Assembly (NCBI GenBank): GCA_017645485.1
Contig: JAGCOI010000245.1
Location: forward strand, 1-6,167
Reading direction: 5' to 3'
From: Alphaproteobacteria bacterium
GTDB lineage: Bacteria; Pseudomonadota; Alphaproteobacteria; RF32; CAG-239
Length of the DNA: 6,167 nt
A program made the translations under genes and the position numbers. A model generated the notes under the pieces. It saw only the letters and a list, made by a program, of their open reading frames with translations. It did not search any database and was not told where the DNA came from. Position 1 is the stretch's first letter. Each line of letters begins with the position of its first letter. This document shows, piece by piece, positions 1 through 4,622 of this stretch.

Positions 1-491
1 AGAACGCCAAAATAGTTTAACATATAGGGCTTTGAGGTAAAAAGATTTAAATAGAGGTCTTTGTCAATATCAACATAATCGCTACTAAGAGGCGGAAAAA
101 TCTTGTTATCCTGACTGATAAATTGGCAACCGACACCCCAAAAAGTTTTATCTTTCGGTAAATTTCGGATTGTGTTAAAAATGTCTTGCAACGTATTTTT
201 ATTAAAAAGAACATCATCCGAGTCTATACTTAAACAATATGAGCCTTTGATATGCTTTATCATCTCATTGCAGGCATTGTGCTTTCCACCATGTTTTAAC
301 TTAAGGTAGGTGATATTAAAATCAGCGTCTTTGATAAAAGATTGAACTAAATTTTCGGTGTCATCTGTCGAGCCGTCGTCACCGATAATCCATTCAAAAT
401 CTCTAAAAGTTTGAGATGAAAGCGAAGCAAAAAGAGCAGGCAATAAATGTGCTCTGTTATAGGTCGGCGTTGTAATGGTGAAAAAAGGCAT
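1..491 (-). CDS. GT2-family glycosyltransferase, 3' end outside window (partial)
   Basis: The first 163 codons of a gene read leftward off the window edge. The protein opens with PFFTITTPTYNRAHLLPAL, the usual first strand and loop of a GT-A nucleotide-sugar fold. It then has DDGSTDD at residues 38-44 (nucleotide binding) and DSDD at 90-93 (the metal-binding DXD motif), which together identify glycosyltransferase family 2. By family role it moves a sugar from a nucleotide sugar to a growing surface glycan at the cytoplasmic side of the inner membrane; donor and acceptor cannot be read from this part. The start is chosen because ATG overlaps the upstream gene's stop as TAATG and has AAGGAA at 500-505, 8 nt before it. 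The overlap suggests translational coupling with the GT32-like gene. No signal peptide or membrane segment is seen in the visible part. The family call is secure; the substrate is unknown. Confidence 0.9.
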   Translation of the reverse strand, partial: MPFFTITTPTYNRAHLLPALFASLSSQTFRDFEWIIGDDGSTDDTENLVQSFIKDADFNITYLKLKHGGKHNACNEMIKHIKGSYCLSIDSDDVLFNKNTLQDIFNTIRNLPKDKTFWGVGCQFISQDNKIFPPLSSDYVDIDKDLYLNLFTSKPYMLNYFGV

Positions 492-1285
492 TATTTTGAT
501 TCCTTAATGAGTGCATACACTTTATATGAAGAACAATGATATTTGTATTTGATTATTTCGCCATCATATAAAGGAAGGGTATTCTCAGGAGCATATTTAT
601 TTTTCTTAAATTTTACAAATTTCCAATTTTTAAAGGTAAAAATTGCTTTTCTTTTGTAAGTGTCAAGCCATGTTCCGTCATAATGATGGATAGCATAAGT
701 TTTTTTGTTTTTTAACGGTGTGCAAAAATACCACCAGGGATAAACAAAACACCCATCTTGTAATTTTGTTATAGCATCACCATGTTTGGCATTAAAGATA
801 AAGTGCTTTTCAAAATAAGGCGCGAATCTTGCCGGACAAGGTTTTTGGTCAAAAGTATTTTCCTTAATTTTAAAATGTAGTCCATCATAAACAGCAAGCA
901 TATCTTTAATTATTTTATGTTTTTTTGCAGCACCTATAAAACCCATTGAAAGTCCGATTGAACCGTGATAATTTTCATGACTGATGATAAAATCGTTATT
1001 GATAAATTCATCAATATTTGCACATAATTCTTCATCTGTATCAAGGTAAATACCGCCTTGTTCATAAAGCGCATAAAGTCTGATATAATCAGAAACAAAA
1101 GCCCATTTTTTTGCTTCAAAAGCTTCCGAGACGTATGCATTGTTGATTTTTTTTAGAGTATCGTTTCCCCATTCTTTAATTTGCCAATCCGGACAATATT
1201 TTTTCCAACTTGCGATGCATTTTTTAACCGAATCGGGTTTTTCTTTGTCGCCGACCCAAACATAATGTATTATTTTAGGTATCAT
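491..1285 (-). CDS. GT32/OCH1-like glycosyltransferase (DXD sugar-binding type)
   Basis: This 264-residue protein begins MIPKIIHYVWVG, the typical opening of bacterial capsule/LPS transferases in the Gly_transf_sug (GT32, OCH1-related) group. The core signature lies at residues 65-84: SDYIRLYALYEQGG followed by IYLDTD, with DTD at 82-84 as the metal/nucleotide-sugar motif. AIHHYDGTW near residues 198-206 matches the conserved C-terminal HH...W segment of the family. The length is normal for small bacterial members and no transmembrane segment is visible, so a cytosolic or peripheral membrane enzyme adding a hexose to a surface polysaccharide is inferred. AAGGAG at 1293-1298, 7 nt ahead of the ATG, supports the start. 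The gene lies 22 bp after one GT2 gene and overlaps the next by one base (TAATG), so all three are probably co-transcribed. The sequence is strongly AT-rich and lysine-rich compared with glyA or ychF. The donor sugar cannot be assigned. Confidence 0.88.
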   Translation of the reverse strand: MIPKIIHYVWVGDKEKPDSVKKCIASWKKYCPDWQIKEWGNDTLKKINNAYVSEAFEAKKWAFVSDYIRLYALYEQGGIYLDTDEELCANIDEFINNDFIISHENYHGSIGLSMGFIGAAKKHKIIKDMLAVYDGLHFKIKENTFDQKPCPARFAPYFEKHFIFNAKHGDAITKLQDGCFVYPWWYFCTPLKNKKTYAIHHYDGTWLDTYKRKAIFTFKNWKFVKFKKNKYAPENTLPLYDGEIIKYKYHCSSYKVYALIKESK

Positions 1286-1307
1286 ATTTATGCTCCTTTT
1301 TAGAATA

Positions 1308-2171
1308 CTACATGTATAATTTTGACGTTATTATTCTTTTTATTCGCAAAATCTTGATGCCAAACAAATAAATTTGTGTGCAGTCGTTTTTTGTTGTTTG
1401 CGTTATAAAAGGGATCAAACCGAATAATTTGATATGTCTTGTATGCATCAGCGAATATTCATATTCTGCGTACAAATTCGGGTAAGTTTCTTTTAAAAAA
1501 TTTCTAAGATTAGATGCCGCAACATTGCTTTTGCCGCTTTGTTTATGTGTGGTATTTTGTTTGTGATTACGATATTTGAACAAAATCTCTTGTAAATGAT
1601 GAAATTTCGTTACACCTATTAGTCGGCACCATAAGGCGTAATCTTCCGCCGGTGAAAATTCTTCTTCATAATGTAAATTATTTTGTGTTAACACGGACTT
1701 TCTTATCATTGACGCAGGGTGCATAACCGTACACCCACCCATAAGTGTCACTTTAATTGCATGGTCATCCGCAGGACGGTGCGATATGTTATTTTTAACA
1801 ATGTCTTTTATATTAGAACTGACAACACCGATATCGGGATTGTTATCTAAATACAAAACTTCTTTTTCAAAGCGCGTGGGCATGGATATATCATCATGGT
1901 CCATCACTGCCAAATATGTACCCTTACTTAAATCAATCAATTTATTGCGTGAACGTGAAATACCAAGATTGGATTCGTTTTGAAAATATTTAATTCGGTC
2001 ATCTCTATATGATTGAACGATGCTTTTGCGGTTATCTTCGGGGCAATCATCTAAAATCAGAAATTCAAAATCCGTAAAAGTTTGGGTTAAAATGCTTTCA
2101 ATTGCCTCACGTAAATATTTTTCCGGTGTTTTATAAATAGGCATCAGTACGGATACTTTAGGTTGGGTCAT
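1308..2171 (-). CDS. GT2-family glycosyltransferase, LPS/capsule type
   Basis: This 287-residue protein has the complete GT2 motif set: VSVLMPIYKTPEKYLREAI at its N-terminus, DDCPEDN at 41-47 in the place of the usual DDGSxD, DHDD at 91-94 (DXD), and EDYALW at 176-181 (ED catalytic-base motif), then YRNHKQNTT at 200-208. The C-terminal tail carries two similar hydrophobic/basic stretches, IKLFGLIPFI (247-256) and IYLFGIKILRIK (267-278). Such LFG-type tails occur in lipooligosaccharide transferases, where I infer peripheral membrane attachment. The start at 2171 is preferred over an in-frame ATG at 2234: AAGGAG lies 6 nt upstream (2178-2183), the family core starts immediately, and the extra 21 codons would run through a palindrome. 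It is the first gene of the three-gene glycosyltransferase operon and follows a structured leader. Sugar and acceptor are unknown. Confidence 0.9.
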   Translation of the reverse strand: MTQPKVSVLMPIYKTPEKYLREAIESILTQTFTDFEFLILDDCPEDNRKSIVQSYRDDRIKYFQNESNLGISRSRNKLIDLSKGTYLAVMDHDDISMPTRFEKEVLYLDNNPDIGVVSSNIKDIVKNNISHRPADDHAIKVTLMGGCTVMHPASMIRKSVLTQNNLHYEEEFSPAEDYALWCRLIGVTKFHHLQEILFKYRNHKQNTTHKQSGKSNVAASNLRNFLKETYPNLYAEYEYSLMHTRHIKLFGLIPFITQTTKNDCTQIYLFGIKILRIKRIITSKLYM

Positions 2172-2197
2172 CTTAAACTCCTTTTGAAAATTAGAAA

Positions 2198-2215
2198 ACC
2201 ACCTCTTGAGGTGGT
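2198..2215 (-). repeat. Strong palindrome just before the glycosyltransferase RBS, possible attenuator hairpin
   Basis: ACCACCTC and GAGGTGGT form a perfect 8-bp inverted repeat separated by two bases (equivalently a 7-bp stem with a CAAG loop in the minus-strand RNA). On the minus strand the stem is followed by TTTTCTAATTTTC, an interrupted T-rich run, so it resembles an intrinsic terminator placed only 15 nt upstream of the AAGGAG ribosome-binding site of the 1308-2171 gene. It could therefore act as an attenuator in the operon leader. Alternatives are a transposon-end hairpin or a repeat unit. The repeat itself is certain; its role is inference. Confidence 0.6.
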
Positions 2216-2324
2216 CGGGGAGTTCAGAAATCAATACACCAGAAATGACCCTTTTAACCTTTAGGCAAAAGCCTTGGACATTCGCTAAAAGCTCCCCGAT
2301 CAGAGAAGACCCATAATCGGGGAT
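2215..2324 (-). ncRNA. Candidate structured leader RNA with mutually exclusive stems
   Basis: Three related blocks are spaced through this stretch: TCGGGGAG (2215-2222), CTCCCCGAT (2292-2300) and ATCGGGGA (2316-2323). The middle block can pair perfectly over 8 bp with the right copy (2293-2300 with 2316-2323, 15-nt loop) or over 8 bp with the left copy (2292-2299 with 2215-2222, about 69-nt loop), but not with both. The larger loop contains CTTTTA/TAAAAG (2251-2256 with 2286-2291, directly abutting the outer stem) and AGGC-AAAA-GCCT (2263-2274). The region lies between a likely promoter (2339-2344) and the glycosyltransferase operon, so a cis-acting switch in the minus-strand 5' UTR is plausible. 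It does not match any riboswitch, tmRNA, 6S, SRP or RNase P signature that I recognise. Confidence 0.35.
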
Positions 2325-2338
2325 ATATTTATGATGCC

Positions 2339-2344
2339 ATTATA
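2339..2344 (-). promoter_or_regulatory. Possible promoter -10 box of the glycosyltransferase operon
   Basis: A perfect TATAAT reads on the minus strand here. No good -35 is visible (CGTTAT at the 17-bp spacing is poor). Transcription would start near 2332 and give a leader of about 160 nt before the ATG at 2171. Its position just downstream of the glyA terminator-like hairpin fits an independent promoter for the surface-glycan genes. Confidence 0.35.
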
Positions 2345-2378
2345 TCTTAATAAGGCAACAAATAACGATGTTATATCC

Positions 2379-2396
2379 AAAAAACACCGCTGGTGT
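2379..2396 (-). terminator. Putative rho-independent terminator of the rpiB-glyA operon
   Basis: On the minus strand ACACC-AGC-GGTGT forms a 5-bp stem with a 3-nt loop followed directly by five more T residues (2383-2379). It lies about 80 bp downstream of the glyA stop. The stem is short, so termination may be partial; it could instead end a small RNA started at the TATAAT box at 2440-2445. Confidence 0.45.
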
Positions 2397-2414
2397 AACA
2401 AAGGCTTCTGACAG

Positions 2415-2437
2415 CCCTGCACCTAAAAGGTACGGGG
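2415..2437 (-). repeat. Imperfect hairpin downstream of glyA
   Basis: CCCTGCACC (2415-2423) and GGTACGGGG (2429-2437) pair over nine positions with one mismatch and one G-T pair, leaving a 5-nt loop (TAAAA on the plus strand, TTTTA on the minus). No T-run follows on either strand, so it is not a standard terminator. On the minus strand it starts immediately after a TATAAT box and could be the 5' stem of a short RNA. Confidence 0.5.
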
Positions 2438-2439
2438 TT

Positions 2440-2467
2440 ATTATATCCGCTTTTATTTAAAGCACAA
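2440..2467 (-). promoter_or_regulatory. Possible minus-strand promoter just downstream of glyA
   Basis: A perfect TATAAT (2440-2445) lies 16 bp from TTGTGC (2462-2467), which matches the TTGACA consensus only at TTG. Transcription would start around 2433 and meet the terminator-like hairpin at 2379-2396 about 50-60 nt later, giving a short RNA. The -10 is good and the -35 weak. Confidence 0.3.
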
Positions 2468-2476
2468 GGAAAAAAT

Positions 2477-3730
2477 TTAATATACCGGAAATTGATGGCA
2501 AAGGGCTATCATATTTTGAGCCGTTTTTTCAATCACTTCATCTGCGTTGTTTGAGGCCAGCGCATCAATTACATCACCGATGGCGTTGCCGATTTGTTCA
2601 AACTCTTTTTCTTTAAACCCGCGTGTGGTGCCGGCCGGTGTGCCGAGTCTGATGCCCGAGGTGATTTTAGGCGGTTGCGGGTCAAACGGGATGGCGTTTT
2701 TGTTGCATGTGATGTGTGCTTTTTCCAAAGCCGATGCCACAACATCACCCGTTAAATTCTTCGGGCGCAGGTCAACAAGCAAAAGGTGGGTGTCCGTACC
2801 GCCGGAAACAAGATTTAAACCTCTGTTTTCGAGCGTTCTGCCTAAAATTTTGGCGTTTTGAACAACCTGCTTGGCATAGGCCTTAAAAGAATCGCTTAAA
2901 TCTTCTTTGAAGCAAACGGCTTTGGCCGCAATGACATGTTCCAAAGGTCCGCCTTGGGTGCCGGGGAAAACCGCCGAATTGATTTTTTTGGCGATTTCTT
3001 CGTTGTTTGTTAAAATCATCCCGCCACGCGGACCGCGCAAGGTTTTGTGCGTTGTGGTGGTGACAACATCGGCAAATTTTAAGGGGTTTTCGTGAACACC
3101 GCCCGCAACAAGCCCCGCAAAATGCGCCATATCGACCATTAAGTATGCGCCGACTTTATCGGCGATTTTACGGAAACGGGCAAAATCAATCTGGCGCGGA
3201 TAAGCCGAGCCGCCGGCAATAATAAGCTTTGGAGAATTTTCTATAGCGAGCCGCTCAACTTCATCATAATCTATCAACCCCGTGTCTTTTTTAACACCGT
3301 AAGAAATCGAATTAAGCCATTTGCCCGAAATCGAGACTTTGGCACCGTGCGTTAAATGACCGCCCGCGCTTAAAGACATGCCGAGTATGGTATCGCACGG
3401 TTTTAAGAGTGCAACATATACTGCCGTGTTTGCCTGACTGCCCGAATGAGGTTGAACGTTTACAAATGCGGCATTAAAAAGTTTTTTGGCGCGTTCAATC
3501 GCCAGCGTTTCGATTTTATCGATATTTTCGCACCCGTGATAATAACGATGAGACGGATAACCTTCGGCATATTTGTTGGTTAAAACAGAACCCTGTGCCT
3601 GTAAAACGGCTTTTGAAACATAGTTTTCGGAAGCAATTAACTCGATTTGTTCGAGCTGACGCGTTTTTTCCTGTTCAATGATGCCGAAAATTTCGTTGTC
3701 TTCCATTTGAAGCGTTTGCTGAAAATCCAT
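2477..3730 (-). CDS. glyA: Serine hydroxymethyltransferase
   Basis: A PLP enzyme that interconverts serine + tetrahydrofolate and glycine + 5,10-methylenetetrahydrofolate in the cytosol, the main source of one-carbon units. Its 417 residues equal the E. coli enzyme's length. Visible landmarks: NKYAEGYP at 52-59 (substrate-contacting Tyr54 and Glu56), SGSQAN at 96-101, VDMAHFAG at 199-206 with Asp200 contacting the PLP ring nitrogen, TTTTHK at 224-229 with Lys229 as the Schiff-base lysine, and SGIRLGTPA at 358-366 with Arg361 binding the substrate carboxylate. All key residues are present, so it should be active. [10 protein letters not shown] (62-71) has His where many homologues have Gly or Gln; this looks harmless. 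GAGGA at 3738-3742 lies 7 nt before the ATG, within the last codons of rpiB, which ends 3 bp upstream. The two genes are evidently one operon with likely coupled translation. G+C is visibly higher than in the glycosyltransferase genes. Confidence 0.98.
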   Translation of the reverse strand: MDFQQTLQMEDNEIFGIIEQEKTRQLEQIELIASENYVSKAVLQAQGSVLTNKYAEGYPSHRYYHGCENIDKIETLAIERAKKLFNAAFVNVQPHSGSQANTAVYVALLKPCDTILGMSLSAGGHLTHGAKVSISGKWLNSISYGVKKDTGLIDYDEVERLAIENSPKLIIAGGSAYPRQIDFARFRKIADKVGAYLMVDMAHFAGLVAGGVHENPLKFADVVTTTTHKTLRGPRGGMILTNNEEIAKKINSAVFPGTQGGPLEHVIAAKAVCFKEDLSDSFKAYAKQVVQNAKILGRTLENRGLNLVSGGTDTHLLLVDLRPKNLTGDVVASALEKAHITCNKNAIPFDPQPPKITSGIRLGTPAGTTRGFKEKEFEQIGNAIGDVIDALASNNADEVIEKTAQNMIALCHQFPVY

Positions 3731-3733
3731 TTT

Positions 3734-4165
3734 TTAATCCTCATCTATTTTGTTTATTCTGTTTGTGTGTCGGCCACCTTCAAAAGAGGTGTTTAAAAAG
3801 GTTTCAATGCGGTTGATGACATCTTCAAAAGACATGGTGCGACCGCCGAAAACAAGAATGTTTGCGTTGTTGTGCTTTTTGGCCATTTGAGCCGAATAGG
3901 TGCTGTATAAAAGCGCGGCTCTGATGCCCTTAAAACGGTTGGCCGTAATGGATGCGCCGATTCCCGTGCCGCAAATTAAGATGCCTAAATCTGCTTTGCC
4001 GTCTAAAATATAATGTGCCATTTTTTTTGCAAAATCGGGGTAATCAACGGAATCGGGCGTGTTTGTGCCTAAATCTTGCAAGGGTATAGATTTGGTTTGA
4101 AAATATTGTTTGAGTTTTTCTTTTAATTCAAAACCGCCGTGGTCGGATGCAATGGCAATATTCAT
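3734..4165 (-). CDS. rpiB: Ribose-5-phosphate isomerase B (RpiB/LacAB family)
   Basis: Catalyses ribulose 5-phosphate to ribose 5-phosphate interconversion in the non-oxidative pentose phosphate pathway. The 143-residue protein is of standard length. It opens IAIASDHGGFELK with the Asp8-His9 pair, has SVDYPDFA at 39-46, the CGTGIG anion-hole segment at 65-70 with the catalytic-base Cys65 and Thr67, His98 in the KKHNNANIL segment, GGRT at 107-110, and FEGGRHTNRI at 128-137 with the phosphate-binding Arg132 and Arg136. Cys65 distinguishes RpiB-type enzymes from non-catalytic relatives; an allose-6-phosphate isomerase role is less likely next to glyA. AAGGAA at 4171-4176, 5 nt before the ATG, sets the start. 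Only weak promoter matches are seen upstream (for example TTGATT-17-TAATTA near 4184-4224), so the exact minus-strand promoter is uncertain. It is the first gene of the rpiB-glyA operon. Confidence 0.96.
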   Translation of the reverse strand: MNIAIASDHGGFELKEKLKQYFQTKSIPLQDLGTNTPDSVDYPDFAKKMAHYILDGKADLGILICGTGIGASITANRFKGIRAALLYSTYSAQMAKKHNNANILVFGGRTMSFEDVINRIETFLNTSFEGGRHTNRINKIDED

Positions 4166-4232
4166 CTTTTTTCCTTTTCGTATGCTTTTTAATTAGCAAT
4201 AAACAAGCGTAAAATCAAAAAAATTTTCTCGG

Positions 4233-4254
4233 TTTTGCAAAAAAAAATGCAAAA
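4233..4254. repeat. Inverted repeat TTTTGCA-A8-TGCAAAA in the divergent promoter region
   Basis: A perfect 7-bp inverted repeat with an 8-A spacer lies between the divergently transcribed rpiB operon and the tRNA operon, 16 bp upstream of the tRNA -35 box. It has operator-like symmetry. Its A-tracts (4239-4247, 4251-4254, 4259-4266) would also serve as an UP-type element for the tRNA promoter. Confidence 0.5.
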
Positions 4255-4269
4255 GAATAAAAAAAACTA

Positions 4270-4297
4270 TTGACGCGGGAAAAAATATTTGTATATA
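4270..4297 (+). promoter_or_regulatory. Promoter of the tRNA-Cys/tRNA-Asn operon
   Basis: TTGACG (4270-4275, five of six consensus bases) is separated by 16 bp from TATATA (4292-4297, five of six consensus bases). It is preceded by A-tracts that resemble an UP element and followed by TGGGAG, a G-rich discriminator typical of stable-RNA promoters under stringent control. The start would fall near 4304, about 20 nt ahead of the first tRNA. Confidence 0.7.
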
Positions 4298-4324
4298 TGG
4301 GAGTTACCGTGAAGGTATCAGGAT

Positions 4325-4399
4325 GGCCGGTTGGCAGAATGGCTTATGCAGAGGACTGCAAATCCTTTTATATCGGTTCAATTCCGGTACCGGCCTCCA
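4325..4399 (+). tRNA. tRNA-Cys (anticodon GCA)
   Basis: The cloverleaf is complete. Acceptor GGCCGGT pairs with ACCGGCC over 7 bp. The D arm has a short GCA/TGC stem. The anticodon stem GAGGA/TCCTT encloses CTGCAAA with anticodon GCA, and the T arm ATCGG/CCGGT encloses TTCAATT. The discriminator base is T, the cysteine identity element, and CCA is encoded (4397-4399). It is the first RNA of a two-tRNA transcript, 5 nt ahead of tRNA-Asn. Confidence 0.96.
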
Positions 4400-4404
4400 A
4401 AGAT

Positions 4405-4479
4405 TCCGACTTAGCTCAGCGGTAGAGCAATCGGCTGTTAACCGATCGGTCGTCCGTTCGAACCGGACAGTCGGAGCCA
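4405..4479 (+). tRNA. tRNA-Asn (anticodon GTT)
   Basis: Acceptor TCCGACT pairs with AGTCGGA over 7 bp. The D arm is GCTC-AGCGGTA-GAGC, the anticodon stem ATCGG/CCGAT encloses CTGTTAA with anticodon GTT, and the T arm GTCCG/CGGAC encloses TTCGAAC. The discriminator is G and CCA is encoded (4477-4479). All stems are perfect. It is co-transcribed with the preceding tRNA-Cys. Confidence 0.98.
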
Positions 4480-4481
4480 AA

Positions 4482-4513
4482 GTCAAAAGATCCCGAAATA
4501 AATTCGGGATGAC
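4482..4513. repeat. REP-like palindrome after the tRNA operon
   Basis: ATCCCGAA (4490-4497) and TTCGGGAT (4503-4510) form a perfect 8-bp stem with an ATAAA loop. The flanks GTC (4482-4484) and GAC (4511-4513) extend the symmetry once an AAAAG insertion on the left is bulged. There is no T-run, so it is not itself a terminator. Palindromes of the form GTC..ATCCCG..CGGGAT.GAC are common dispersed intergenic repeats in proteobacteria. It may help protect or process the 3' end of the tRNA transcript. Confidence 0.55.
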
Positions 4514-4523
4514 AGGAAGAACA

Positions 4524-4559
4524 AACCTCGCTTTTTTTATGAAGCGAGGTTGTTTTTTT
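4524..4559 (+). terminator. Rho-independent terminator of the tRNA operon
   Basis: AACCTCGCTT (4524-4533) and AAGCGAGGTT (4542-4551) form a perfect 10-bp stem with an 8-nt loop, followed by G and seven Ts (4553-4559). This is a classic intrinsic terminator, 45 nt after the tRNA-Asn CCA. It insulates the tRNA operon from ychF, whose promoter begins immediately afterwards. Confidence 0.9.
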
Positions 4560-4560
4560 G

Positions 4561-4589
4561 TTGCATTTGAAGAAGGCTTCTTTTATAAA
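4561..4589 (+). promoter_or_regulatory. Probable ychF promoter
   Basis: TTGCAT (4561-4566) and TATAAA (4584-4589) lie 17 bp apart, right after the tRNA terminator's T-run. A start near 4596 would give a leader of about 27 nt containing GGAG (4610-4613). The spacer contains the 13-base palindrome AAGAAG-G-CTTCTT (4570-4582), which could be an operator. Confidence 0.5.
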
Positions 4590-4622
4590 GAGCGCATATC
4601 AAACCATTTGGAGATTTTTGTT

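Larger units (their letters stand above)
2172..2476. other. 305-bp non-coding region between glyA and the glycosyltransferase operon
   Basis: I see no credible gene in this stretch in either direction. It is dense in inverted repeats. From glyA leftward (minus-strand reading) it holds: a TATAAT box at 2440-2445; a 9-position hairpin with one mismatch (2415-2437); a small GGCT/AGCC hairpin (2403-2416); a terminator-like hairpin with T-run (2379-2396); a second TATAAT box (2339-2344); three related CCCCGA/TCGGGG blocks forming alternative stems (2215-2324); a perfect 8-bp-stem palindrome (2198-2215); and then the ribosome-binding site of the first glycosyltransferase gene. Individual elements are listed separately. 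Confidence 0.8.

Noticed and set aside
934..1140. Minus-strand 68-residue ORF within the GT32-like gene
   Set aside because: Alternate frame of the same strand inside a complete, motif-bearing glycosyltransferase.
2172..2234. 21-residue extension of the first glycosyltransferase
   Set aside because: It runs through the palindrome at 2198-2215; the downstream ATG has AAGGAG at ideal spacing and starts the GT2 core.
2198..2324. Known structured RNA (tmRNA half, 6S, SRP, RNase P)
   Set aside because: None of the conserved core sequences of these RNAs that I know are present; only generic stems are seen.
2198..2460. CRISPR array
   Set aside because: The inverted repeats are of different sequence and irregularly spaced, with no regular repeat-spacer pattern.
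2547..3095. Plus-strand ORFs opposite glyA
   Set aside because: Shadows of the glyA coding strand with no family resemblance or start signals.
4304..4486. Minus-strand 60-residue ORF
   Set aside because: Antisense to both tRNAs; such ORFs are recurrent false predictions.
4323..4622. 100-residue N-terminal extension of ychF
   Set aside because: It would be translated through tRNA-Cys, tRNA-Asn and the terminator; the YchF family begins at MGFNCGIVG (4623), which has its own GGAG.
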